Counted from the stretch's first letter, positions 1 through 6,400 are shown. The stretch is 14,689 bases of DNA from an uncultured Corynebacterium sp. (GCF_946221155.1 NZ_CAMIAN010000044.1:1-14689), one strand, 5' to 3'. Program-made: numbers and translations. Notes: generated by a model not told the origin, from the sequence alone.

Positions 1-54
1 TAGCGCACCACACTGGCAGTGTGGGGGTCACGGGTTCGAATCCCGTTAGCTCCA
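1..54 (+). tRNA. tRNA-Ala (anticodon GGC), 3' part only
   Basis: The 5' part lies outside the window. What remains is the end of the D arm, an anticodon stem CCACA/TGTGG (8-12 with 20-24) around a seven-base loop with anticodon GGC at 15-17, and a T arm ACGGG-TTCGAAT-CCCGT (30-46). The acceptor 3' strand is TAGCTCC plus discriminator A at 54. Anticodon GGC reads the alanine codon GCC. Position 70 of the tRNA (base 51) is T, as needed for the G3:U70 pair that marks alanine tRNAs, and A73 also fits. CCA is not encoded. The 5' half is needed to confirm G3. Confidence 0.87.
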
Positions 55-62
55 CTGGAAGG

Positions 63-93
63 AAACCCCTGGTCGTAACTGACCGGGGGTTTT
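63..93 (+). terminator. Rho-independent terminator of the tRNA gene
   Basis: A 12-bp stem (AAACCCCTGGTC with GACCGGGGGTTT, one G-T pair) closes a six-base loop and runs into TTTTC. It starts nine bases after the tRNA end, so it most likely ends the tRNA transcript. Confidence 0.85.
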
Positions 94-251
94 CTTGTGT
101 TTGCTGGCTAGTCCCCCGTGCTAATCTAACTTCATTGGAAATTGCCCAGTTCAGTGATGGACAGCGACCCCACGCCGGTTCACTCCGCACCACAAAGCGC
201 AGGTGCGGGCGCGGTGGGGCGAGAGGGCGTCAATTAATAGAGAGCGAGCAC

Positions 252-821
252 ATGAACGGTCTAGGTGCTACCAAACGCTTCGGCTACACCTTCCTGGTGC
301 TGTCCACGATCGGGCTGATTTTTTCCGCTCTGATCATGCACGACAAGCTCCAGATGGCGCTGGACCCTAATTTCGAACCGGCCTGCACTTTCAACGAGGT
401 GATCTCGTGTACGGATGTCATGGCCTCGGACCAAGCGGCTACGTTCGGGTTTGCTAACCCGTTTATCGGAATAATCGGTTTCCCGGTGATGATGACCCTC
501 GCCGTGATGCTGATCGTCGGCGCTAAGCTGCCACGCTGGATCTGGTACTGCACCTTGGTTGGGCTGGCCCTGGGCGTTTTGTTTGTGCACTGGCTGGCCT
601 ACTCCGCGATCTACTCCATCGGTGCGCTGTGTCCATACTGCATGGCTGTGTGGGCAGCGACCTTGCCGATGTTTGTGATGACGTTGGTGCACATCCAACG
701 CGAGACGCGGCGCGAGGCGGGGGAAGATGTGCCGCACTCCGCGCTGGGCATGCCGCTGGTGGTTGTTATCGCCTGGTTCCTAGCGTTTACCGCGCTGATC
801 TTGGATCAGTTCGTTTTCTAG
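252..821 (+). CDS. Vitamin K epoxide reductase family protein (VKOR), disulfide-bond formation
   Basis: A 189-residue integral membrane protein of the bacterial VKOR family. These proteins reoxidise DsbA-like thiol oxidoreductases (MdbA in corynebacteria) and pass the electrons to quinone. The family's four cysteines are present: a loop pair C45/C53 after the first membrane helix, and the C127-P-Y-C130 motif at the start of a later helix. About five hydrophobic segments are visible, near residues 10-30, 68-90, 97-118, 124-144 and 164-186, and the length is normal for a stand-alone VKOR. I chose the ATG at 252. The reading frame is open further upstream, but that extension would run through the terminator and the tRNA. 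The ribosome site is weak (GAGAGCGAG). Nearby nadE is convergent, 28 bp away. The exact partner is inferred, not seen. Confidence 0.85.
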   Translation: MNGLGATKRFGYTFLVLSTIGLIFSALIMHDKLQMALDPNFEPACTFNEVISCTDVMASDQAATFGFANPFIGIIGFPVMMTLAVMLIVGAKLPRWIWYCTLVGLALGVLFVHWLAYSAIYSIGALCPYCMAVWAATLPMFVMTLVHIQRETRREAGEDVPHSALGMPLVVVIAWFLAFTALILDQFVF

Positions 822-825
822 CTGT

Positions 826-843
826 GCTCCGGCCCAGCGGAGT
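826..843. terminator. Small hairpin between convergent VKOR and nadE genes
   Basis: CTCCG and CGGAG form a five-bp stem (extendable by a G-T pair) around GCCCAG in the 28-bp gap between two convergent genes. There is no clear U-tract, so it is at best a weak terminator. Confidence 0.25.
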
Positions 844-849
844 GGGAGC

Positions 850-1788
850 TTAGCTGCGCCACCAATCATCGTGCGGGGTGACCGGCAGGTGTCGCTTGTG
901 GCGCGAGCGGGCCCATAGCTTCTCGATGTGCTCGGCGACCTTTGGGTCGATGTCGGCCGCGCCGTTGGTGCTTTCCAAGTAATCGTCAAGCTGCGTGTAT
1001 GTCACGCCCAGCGCCTCCTCGTCGGGGAGTGCAGGGCGGTCGTCTTCCAGGTCTGCGGTGGGCACCTTCTGCCACGTGCTGTCCGGGGCGCCGAGATGCT
1101 GCAACATCGCCACTCCTTGCCGCTTCGTAAGTCCCGCCAACGGCACCAGATCCGCCGCGCCGTCGCCGTGCTTAGTGTAGAAGCCGGTGATTGCCTCTGC
1201 CGCGTGGTCCGTGCCGACGACCAGCGCGCCCAGCTCGCCCGCCAGCGCGTATTGCGCGATCATGCGTTCACGCGCCTTGATGTTTCCCTTGTTGAAGTCG
1301 CTAACCTGCGCGATGCCGAGGGCCTCGCTCGCCGCGCGCGCCGATTCGTCGGTTGCGCCCTTGATATTTACTGTGACGCCCATACTTGGCGCGATAAATT
1401 TCAGTGCCACCTGTGCGTCGTCCTCGTCCGCCTGGGTTCCGTAGGGTAGCCGCACGGCACAGAATCGGTAGGGCGGGAGCGTTTTCGCCTGGCCTGCTTC
1501 TGGCTGTTCTCCCTGCTGGGCTTGTGCGCCCGCTTGGTTGAGGCGTTCGACCGCCAGCTGGCATAGCCTTCCCGCCAGCGTGGAATCCTGGCCGCCGGAA
1601 ATGCCTAGAACCAGGGCGCGCACCCCTGTGGTCTGCATGTAGTCGGCTATGAACTGCACGCGACGCTCTACCTCCTCGGCTGGGTCGATGGTGGGGTGTA
1701 CCCCCAGTTCTGCGATGATTTCCGCGTGCAGCGGTCGCGTGCTGGGGCTGTTGGGGGTGTGGTTTGGCTGGTTAGAGGAAGGGGTCAT
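850..1788 (-). CDS. nadE: NAD+ synthase, ammonia-dependent type
   Basis: The last step of NAD synthesis: amidation of nicotinate adenine dinucleotide using ATP and ammonia, in the cytoplasm. The N-type ATP pyrophosphatase P-loop SGGQDS is at 64-69, and GNIKARERM (168-176), GTDHAAEAITGF (192-203) and PTADLEDDRP follow as in the E. coli enzyme. No glutamine-amidotransferase (nitrilase) domain is present, so it should depend on free ammonia. At 312 residues it is longer than the about 275 of E. coli NadE. The excess is a Pro/Ser/Asn-rich N-terminal tail (about 18 residues) and a Gln/Ala-rich insert at about 84-104. The start at 1788 lacks a clear Shine-Dalgarno sequence, so the tail could be partly artefactual, but the next Met (M51) lies inside the conserved region. 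Confidence 0.93.
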   Translation of the reverse strand: MTPSSNQPNHTPNSPSTRPLHAEIIAELGVHPTIDPAEEVERRVQFIADYMQTTGVRALVLGISGGQDSTLAGRLCQLAVERLNQAGAQAQQGEQPEAGQAKTLPPYRFCAVRLPYGTQADEDDAQVALKFIAPSMGVTVNIKGATDESARAASEALGIAQVSDFNKGNIKARERMIAQYALAGELGALVVGTDHAAEAITGFYTKHGDGAADLVPLAGLTKRQGVAMLQHLGAPDSTWQKVPTADLEDDRPALPDEEALGVTYTQLDDYLESTNGAADIDPKVAEHIEKLWARSRHKRHLPVTPHDDWWRS

Positions 1789-1967
1789 GGGTTAGATGCT
1801 AGTCCGCCGGCGGACGCGGGGCGTTCGGGTCGTCTGTCTGTACTTATTTGGTTTTGGAGTCAGTGATGGGTAAACTCATCGTTTGTGTTTGTGCCGGGTG
1901 GCATAAGCAGGTGTTTCGCCTGTGTTGCCTGGCGATGTAAGAAAGTCGATGAGGAAAGGAGCGCCCG

Positions 1968-2090
1968 ATGAAGGTCCGCAAGTCCCTTCGGTCGCTGAAG
2001 AACAAGCCGGGCGCTCAGGTCGTTCGTCGCCGCGGCAAGGTCTACGTGATCAACAAGAAGGAACCTCGCTTTAAGGCTCGCCAGGGCTAA
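1968..2090 (+). CDS. rpmJ: 50S ribosomal protein L36, zinc-free (C-minus) type
   Basis: A 40-residue, strongly basic protein beginning MKVRKSLRSLKNKPG and ending FKARQG, which is the L36 pattern (bacterial type B). It lacks the cysteines and histidine that bind zinc in the C-plus form, so it is the zinc-independent paralogue. It belongs to the large ribosomal subunit. A good ribosome site AAGGAG (1956-1961) lies six bases before the ATG. It is divergent from nadE and followed at once by a strong terminator, so it is probably a one-gene transcript. In many bacteria such C-minus copies are derepressed when zinc is short (Zur control); I did not find a convincing Zur box in 1789-1967. Confidence 0.93.
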   Translation: MKVRKSLRSLKNKPGAQVVRRRGKVYVINKKEPRFKARQG

Positions 2091-2114
2091 GAACCGCAAG
2101 GTTTAGGTTCCATT

Positions 2115-2168
2115 CCCCCGTCTTCCGCTATAGGTGCTAGTAGCACTGCGGAGGCGGGGGATTTTTTG
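2115..2168 (+). terminator. Rho-independent terminator after rpmJ
   Basis: CCCCCG (2115-2120) pairs with CGGGGG (2155-2160), and the inner TCCGC/GCGGA continues the stem with one bulge. ATTTTTTG follows. It separates rpmJ from the nrd cluster. Confidence 0.85.
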
Positions 2169-2262
2169 TTCCAAATCTCGGCTTTGAAATTACAAACATG
2201 TTTTTTATGTGGCTAGATGTAGTGGTGGGATTTCTCCCCACCTGCGAATACTCAAGATGTAA

Positions 2263-2310
2263 CTACTAGATATTGTGTTTCTGTTTTGCATGTGCCCCAA
2301 AATGTTGTGT
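2263..2310 (+). promoter_or_regulatory. Tandem NrdR-box-like sites upstream of nrdH
   Basis: Box 1 at 2263-2278 (CTACTAGATATTGTGT) matches 12 of 16 positions of the NrdR consensus acaCTATATATAGtgt. Box 2 at 2295-2310 (CCCCAAAATGTTGTGT) matches 10 of 16. Their starts are 32 bp apart, about three helical turns, which is the usual arrangement of NrdR box pairs. NrdR is the ATP/dATP-sensing repressor of ribonucleotide reductase genes. The matches were counted by eye. Confidence 0.6.
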
Positions 2311-2318
2311 TTTTGCGG

Positions 2319-2345
2319 TTGTCTTACATGCATGTGATGTGTAAT
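2319..2345 (+). promoter_or_regulatory. Candidate nrdH promoter
   Basis: TTGTCT (2319-2324) and TGTAAT (2340-2345) could be -35 and -10 elements, with a short 15-bp spacer. They lie just downstream of the NrdR-like boxes and about 75 bp before the nrdH start. The -10 is good, the -35 and spacing only fair. Confidence 0.35.
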
Positions 2346-2423
2346 CTTGAGCAAGTCGATGAGGGCACGGTACGCCCAATGAACGACTAACAGCGCCCAC
2401 AAACCAGGAGAATGACAGCCACC

Positions 2424-2654
2424 ATGATCACCGTCTACACCAAGCCAGCATGTGTTCAGTGCAACGCCACCAAGAAGGCCCTCGATAAGGCCGGTCTGGA
2501 GTACGAGCTCGTTGACATCAGCCTCGATGATGAGGCTCGTGACTACGTTATGGCACTGGGTCACCTGCAAGCTCCCGTGGTTGTCGCCGGCGAGGATCAC
2601 TGGTCCGGCTTCCGTCCGGATCGCATCCGTTCCCTGACCGCCGAGGCCGCTTAA
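2424..2654 (+). CDS. nrdH: NrdH-redoxin, electron donor of class Ib ribonucleotide reductase
   Basis: A 76-residue glutaredoxin-like protein with thioredoxin-like reduction chemistry, which hands electrons to NrdE and is itself reduced by thioredoxin reductase. The redox motif C10-V-Q-C13 is typical of NrdH. The cis-proline (QAPVV, P51) and the NrdH signature WSGFRPD (60-66) are present. An in-frame ATG lies four codons upstream (2412), but it is only one base from the AGGAG at 2406-2410. The ATG at 2424 gives the usual N-terminus MITVYTKPAC, so I prefer it, although the resulting 13-base spacing is long. It is the first gene of nrdH-nrdI-nrdE. A 79-bp gap with a terminator-like hairpin separates it from nrdI. 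Confidence 0.95.
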   Translation: MITVYTKPACVQCNATKKALDKAGLEYELVDISLDDEARDYVMALGHLQAPVVVAGEDHWSGFRPDRIRSLTAEAA

Positions 2655-2671
2655 CCCTCGCGCGTCGCTTC

Positions 2672-2705
2672 GCCTTCACCGTCTACAAGGGTGGGGGCTA
2701 TTTTT
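2672..2705 (+). terminator. Terminator-like hairpin between nrdH and nrdI
   Basis: GCCTTCACC (2672-2680) pairs with GGTGGGGGC (2690-2698), nine bp including two G-T pairs, around a nine-base loop. CTATTTTT follows. It has the form of an intrinsic terminator inside what should be an operon, so it may be a partial terminator lowering nrdI and nrdE expression relative to nrdH. Confidence 0.6.
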
Positions 2706-2733
2706 GCGCGCGCCACTGTCTGAATGAGGCTCA

Positions 2734-3177
2734 ATGCTTATCACGTATTTTTCCTCCACGACGGAGAACACTCACCGCTTTGTGCGCAAGCTCGGGTTGC
2801 CTTCTTCCCGCATCCCCTTGAAGCGTAATGACGCCCCACTGCTCGTCGACCAACCTCATGTCTTGGTCGTGCCGACATATGGTGGGGGAGCGGGGATGAC
2901 AGGCGACTACTCCCGACCAGTTCCAAAGCAGGTGATCAAATTCCTCAACGTGGAGCAGAACCGCAAGTGGCTGCGCGGGGTGATTGCCGCGGGGAACATC
3001 AATTTCGGGTCGGACTTCGCCAAAGCTGGCGAGGTGATCTCCGCCAAGTGTCAGGTGCCGTACCTGTACCGCTTCGAGCTGATGGGTACAGAAGAGGATG
3101 TCCACCGAGTGCGCGAGGGGCTGGCGGAGTTTGAGGCCTCCCTGCGGCACGAGGGCCGGTGGGATCTAGCGAGCTGA
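2734..3177 (+). CDS. nrdI: NrdI flavodoxin-like protein, class Ib ribonucleotide reductase maturation
   Basis: A 147-residue small flavodoxin that binds FMN and makes the superoxide/peroxide used to assemble the manganese-tyrosyl radical cofactor of NrdF. The phosphate-binding loop at the N-terminus (YFSSTTENTHRF, about 5-16), the PTYGGG loop (about 47-52) and GNINFGSDFAKAG further on are NrdI signatures. A GAGG sequence at 2726-2729 serves the ATG at 2734. The gene ends with two stop codons in a row (TGA TAG). It lies between nrdH and nrdE; the 158-bp gap before nrdE is large for an operon and may hold a second promoter. Confidence 0.94.
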   Translation: MLITYFSSTTENTHRFVRKLGLPSSRIPLKRNDAPLLVDQPHVLVVPTYGGGAGMTGDYSRPVPKQVIKFLNVEQNRKWLRGVIAAGNINFGSDFAKAGEVISAKCQVPYLYRFELMGTEEDVHRVREGLAEFEASLRHEGRWDLAS

Positions 3178-3266
3178 TAGTGCCGTAGCGACCTGAAACG
3201 GCAAGTGCGAAGCGGAGAATGGAACACCTGCCTAGCACCCGTCCCGCACATGTCCGGGGCACTGAT

Positions 3267-3272
3267 TAGAAT
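3267..3272 (+). promoter_or_regulatory. Possible -10 element ahead of nrdE
   Basis: TAGAAT lies in the 158-bp nrdI-nrdE gap, about 64 bp before the nrdE start. No convincing -35 is seen, but corynebacterial promoters often have a poor one. If real, it would let nrdE be transcribed apart from nrdHI. Confidence 0.3.
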
Positions 3273-3335
3273 CGAAACGAACGTACGAGCGCGAGGCATT
3301 CTCCTTTGCGCGAGTTTTTGAGGAGACACATACAC

Positions 3336-5498
3336 ATGACTGGCACCGAGCTTGGAAAGACCGTCCAGGAGCCCGTTGACCAGCGGGAGCAGCTGGATTA
3401 TCACGCACTGAACGCGATGTTGAACCTGTACAACGATGCAGGGGAAATCCAGTTCGACAAGGACCGCGAGGCTGCAAACCAGTACTTCCTGCAGCACGTC
3501 AACCAGAACACTGTTTACTTCCACGACCTGGAAGAAAAGGTTAAGTACCTGGTGGACAACGAGTACTACGATCCCGAGGTGCTGGATCAGTACGAGTTCA
3601 GCTTCGTGAAGTCCCTGTTCAAGCAGGCCTACGCGAAGAAGTTCCGCTTCCAGTCGTTCCTGGGTGCCTACAAGTACTACACCTCCTACACACTGAAGAC
3701 CTTTGATGGTCGCCGTTACCTGGAGCGCTTCGAGGATCGCGTGTGCATGGTTGCCCTGGGGTTGGCTGCAGGGGATACCGAGCTGGCGTCCAACCTCGTC
3801 GACGAGATCATGGACGGCCGCTTCCAGCCTGCAACGCCGACCTTCCTCAACATCGGCAAGAAGCAGCGCGGCGAGCCCGTTTCGTGCTTCCTGCTGCGTA
3901 TCGAGGACAACATGGAGTCCATTGGCCGCTCCATCAACTCCGCACTGCAGTTGTCCAAGCGCGGCGGCGGTGTAGCTCTGCTGCTGTCGAACGTGCGCGA
4001 GGCCGGCGCTCCGATCAAGCACATCGAGAACCAGTCTTCCGGTGTGATCCCCGTGATGAAACTGTTGGAAGATGCCTTCAGCTACGCCAACCAGCTGGGC
4101 GCTCGCCAGGGTGCCGGTGCAGTTTACCTTCACGCACACCACCCGGACATCCTGCGCTTCCTGGATACCAAGCGCGAGAACGCGGACGAGAAGATCCGCA
4201 TCAAGACCCTCTCGCTGGGCGTGGTGATCCCAGACATCACTTTCGAGCTGGCCAAGCGCAACGATGACATGTACCTGTTCAGCCCGTACGACGTCGAGCG
4301 CGTGTACGGCAAGCCGTTCGCCGACGTCTCCATCACCGAACACTACGAGGAGATGGTGGAGGATCCGCGCATCCGCAAGTCCAAGATCAACGCGCGTGCG
4401 TTCTTCCAGACTCTGGCGGAGATCCAGTTTGAGTCCGGCTACCCGTACATCATGTTCGAGGACACGGTAAACAAGGCCAACCCGATCGAGGGGCGCATTA
4501 CCCACTCGAACCTGTGCTCCGAGATTCTGCAGGTCTCTACCCCATCGGAGTTCAATGCTGACCTGTCGTACAAGAAGATTGGCGACGACATTTCCTGCAA
4601 CCTGGGCTCCATGAACATCGCGAAGGCGATGGACTCGGAGGACTTCTCCAAGACCATCGAGACGGCCATCCGTGGCCTGACCGCCGTTGCGGATCAGACT
4701 TCCATCGACTCCGTACCGTCGGTGCGTCAGGGTAACGACAACTCTCACGCTATTGGCCTGGGTCAGATGAATCTGCACGGATTCCTGGGGCGTGAGCACA
4801 TCCACTACGGCTCCGAGGAAGCGCTGGACTTCACCAACGCCTACTTCGCGGCCGTGATGTACGAGGCGCTGAAGGCTTCTAACAAGATTGCCCAGGAGCG
4901 CGGCGAGAAGTTCCACAACTTCGAAAACTCCCAGTACGCCACTGGCGAGTTCTTTGACCGTTACGATCCGGCCGACTTCGCTCCAAAGACGGAGCGGGTG
5001 CGCCAGCTCTTCGGCAATTCCAGCATTCACGTGCCCACTGCACAGGACTGGCAGCAGCTGAAGGAAGACGTGCAGACCCACGGCCTGTACAACCGCAACC
5101 TGCAGGCCATCCCGCCGACGGGCTCGATCTCCTACATCAACAACTCCACGTCCTCGATCCACCCGATCGCCTCCAAGATCGAAATCCGCAAGGAGGGCAA
5201 GATCGGCCGCGTGTACTACCCGGCTCCGTACATGACGAACGAGAACCTGGAGTACTACGAGGACGCCTACGAGATCGGCTACGAGAAGATCATCGACACC
5301 TACGCTGTGGCCACGAAGTACGTGGACCAGGGCCTGTCGCTGACCCTGTTCTTCAAGGACACCGCCACCACGCGCGACATCAACCGCGCGCAAATCTACG
5401 CATGGCGCAAGGGAATCAAGACGATTTACTACATTCGTCTCCGTCAGACGGCCCTGACCGGTACCGAGGTTGAGGGCTGCGTGAGCTGCATGCTCTAA
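3336..5498 (+). CDS. nrdE: Class Ib ribonucleoside-diphosphate reductase, alpha (catalytic) subunit
   Basis: The 720-residue large subunit that reduces ribonucleoside diphosphates to deoxyribonucleotides, working with NrdF as alpha2/beta2. The active-site cysteine pair is C184 (in PVSCFLL) and C421 (in DDISCNLGSMN). The radical-relay centre is N392-L-C394-S-E396. The C-terminal shuttle pair C715-V-S-C718 is reduced by NrdH. The N-terminal ATP-cone of class Ia enzymes is missing, as is normal for class Ib, so overall dATP inhibition is not expected. The ATG at 3336 follows AGGAG (3321-3325); an in-frame TTG at 3306 has no ribosome site. Nested palindromes and a strong terminator follow. nrdF is not adjacent: the ferritin gene lies in between on the other strand. 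Confidence 0.97.
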   Translation: MTGTELGKTVQEPVDQREQLDYHALNAMLNLYNDAGEIQFDKDREAANQYFLQHVNQNTVYFHDLEEKVKYLVDNEYYDPEVLDQYEFSFVKSLFKQAYAKKFRFQSFLGAYKYYTSYTLKTFDGRRYLERFEDRVCMVALGLAAGDTELASNLVDEIMDGRFQPATPTFLNIGKKQRGEPVSCFLLRIEDNMESIGRSINSALQLSKRGGGVALLLSNVREAGAPIKHIENQSSGVIPVMKLLEDAFSYANQLGARQGAGAVYLHAHHPDILRFLDTKRENADEKIRIKTLSLGVVIPDITFELAKRNDDMYLFSPYDVERVYGKPFADVSITEHYEEMVEDPRIRKSKINARAFFQTLAEIQFESGYPYIMFEDTVNKANPIEGRITHSNLCSEILQVSTPSEFNADLSYKKIGDDISCNLGSMNIAKAMDSEDFSKTIETAIRGLTAVADQTSIDSVPSVRQGNDNSHAIGLGQMNLHGFLGREHIHYGSEEALDFTNAYFAAVMYEALKASNKIAQERGEKFHNFENSQYATGEFFDRYDPADFAPKTERVRQLFGNSSIHVPTAQDWQQLKEDVQTHGLYNRNLQAIPPTGSISYINNSTSSIHPIASKIEIRKEGKIGRVYYPAPYMTNENLEYYEDAYEIGYEKIIDTYAVATKYVDQGLSLTLFFKDTATTRDINRAQIYAWRKGIKTIYYIRLRQTALTGTEVEGCVSCML

Positions 5499-5503
5499 AT
5501 AGG

Positions 5504-5566
5504 GGAGTGGCTGGAAGGCCACGGCCGGGCTAGCAGCCTGGCTAGCCTTCACCGGCCGTACACTCC
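5504..5566. repeat. Nested inverted repeats downstream of nrdE
   Basis: Three inverted repeats share one centre: GGAGTG/CACTCC (5504-5509 with 5561-5566), ACGGCCGG/CCGGCCGT (5521-5528 with 5552-5559) and GCTAGC/GCTAGC (5529-5534 with 5541-5546). A further small hairpin GTGGC/GCCAC lies at 5507-5522 and would compete with the outer pair. It starts five bases after the nrdE stop and has no U-tract, so it is a structured 3' end or binding site and not a plain terminator. Confidence 0.7.
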
Positions 5567-5576
5567 ACCAAATAAG

Positions 5577-5611
5577 AAAAGCCGACCGGGAGAAATCCCA
5601 GTCGGCTTTTT
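5577..5611. terminator. Two-way terminator between nrdE and ferritin gene
   Basis: AAAGCCGAC pairs with GTCGGCTTT, continuing to GGGA/TCCC after one mismatch, with a GAAA loop. Runs of T on the right and A on the left allow it to end transcripts from both convergent genes. Confidence 0.9.
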
Positions 5612-5646
5612 CATATTGGCTGTTGAGTAGCCGTACCTAGAGGTTG

Positions 5647-6135
5647 TTAGCGGCTACCCAGCTCTGCGTCGATGCGCAGCAGGCCGGAACCATCATTGCC
5701 CACCAGCTTGATGCGGTCGATAATGCCGCTGACGGTGGCCTCCTCCTCGATCTGCTCTTCCAGGAAGAAGTTCAGCAGGTTGCGGGAGTCAATGTCGCCG
5801 ACCTCGTCGGCGGTCTTCACCAGCTCGCGGATCAGCGCAGAAACCTTACGCTCGTGCTCGAGCGAAGCCTCGAAGGCATCCAGCGGGGTAGAGATCTTCA
5901 GGGAAGGCATCTCAATGGTCTCGATGTCCACGCGCGCGTCGCGGTCCAGCAGATGCTGCGCGAACTTTTGAGCGTGCTCGCGCTCTTCAGTGGCCTGTGC
6001 CTGCATCCAGCTGCTCATGCCGTCGAAGGAGAGGCGGTCTAGCTCGTAAGCCAGCTGCGTGTAAACCAGCGCGGCCTGGTGCTCGGCGGTAACTTGCTCG
6101 TTCAATTGCTTCTGAAACTTTTCGTTGATTTCCAT
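5647..6135 (-). CDS. ftn: Bacterial non-haem ferritin, iron storage
   Basis: A 162-residue four-helix ferritin that oxidises Fe(II) and stores iron in a 24-subunit shell in the cytoplasm. All ferroxidase residues of E. coli FtnA have counterparts one position on: E18, E51, H54, E95, Q128 and E131, so the centre should be active. No haem-binding Met of bacterioferritin is apparent at the usual place. I chose the ATG at 6135; a TTG three codons further up (6144) is also possible, and neither has a clear ribosome site. It is convergent to nrdE and divergent from nrdF. Its product could buffer the iron that competes with manganese for NrdF and is also needed for haem in CtaD, which is inference from position. 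Confidence 0.95.
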   Translation of the reverse strand: MEINEKFQKQLNEQVTAEHQAALVYTQLAYELDRLSFDGMSSWMQAQATEEREHAQKFAQHLLDRDARVDIETIEMPSLKISTPLDAFEASLEHERKVSALIRELVKTADEVGDIDSRNLLNFFLEEQIEEEATVSGIIDRIKLVGNDGSGLLRIDAELGSR

Positions 6136-6192
6136 GCAGCTCAACGTACCCAGGGTTTATCCAATCGGCTAGCAAACGCAGGCTACCCTTAT

Positions 6193-6219
6193 ATTATCAA
6201 TGCAGGTCAAGGCGCATTG
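6193..6219 (-). promoter_or_regulatory. Candidate ftn promoter with overlapping palindrome
   Basis: On the minus strand GATAAT (6198 down to 6193) is one base from the ideal -10 and lies about 58 bp before the ftn start. No good -35 is seen at the right distance. The perfect inverted repeat CAATGC/GCATTG (6198-6203 with 6214-6219, ten-base loop) covers the place where a -35 would be and could be a regulator site. Confidence 0.4.
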
Positions 6220-6287
6220 TTTGATCGGTGAGCCTGTCTTTACTTAGGTTGCCCTGTAAACCAATCCTGACGTGCCCTTTAGGTAGC

Positions 6288-6338
6288 GACGCCCCCAGTT
6301 CCGGGCTGAAACTGGCTCCAGCGCGCACTGAGGGCGTC
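6288..6338. repeat. Nested inverted repeat upstream of nrdF
   Basis: GACGCCC (6288-6294) is complementary to GGGCGTC (6332-6338), and directly inside it CCAGTT (6295-6300) pairs with AACTGG (6310-6315). Sixteen unpaired bases remain on the right side. Neither strand has a U-tract at its end, so this is not a terminator. It could be a binding site or structured leader. Confidence 0.5.
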
Positions 6339-6400
6339 ATTAAAAAAGACCCCCAAAATGGGTGTAGTGACCGAGGGGTAGGCGCGTCACGGAAACGGGG

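Noticed and set aside
1..54. tRNA 3' end as an attachment site of an integrated element
   Set aside because: No integrase, no second copy of the tRNA end and only core genes follow.
21..251. N-terminal extension of the VKOR frame back into the tRNA
   Set aside because: It would be translated from inside a tRNA and through its terminator, and the extra residues are not membrane or VKOR-like.
1789..1967. Zur box controlling the zinc-free rpmJ
   Set aside because: No AT-rich palindrome resembling the actinobacterial Zur site could be found by eye.
3051..5552. An 833-codon open frame on the minus strand opposite nrdE
   Set aside because: It mirrors nrdE codon for codon in a G+C-rich gene, is rich in Val, Leu, Gly and His with no recognisable domain, and has no ribosome site. 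It is a shadow of the real gene.
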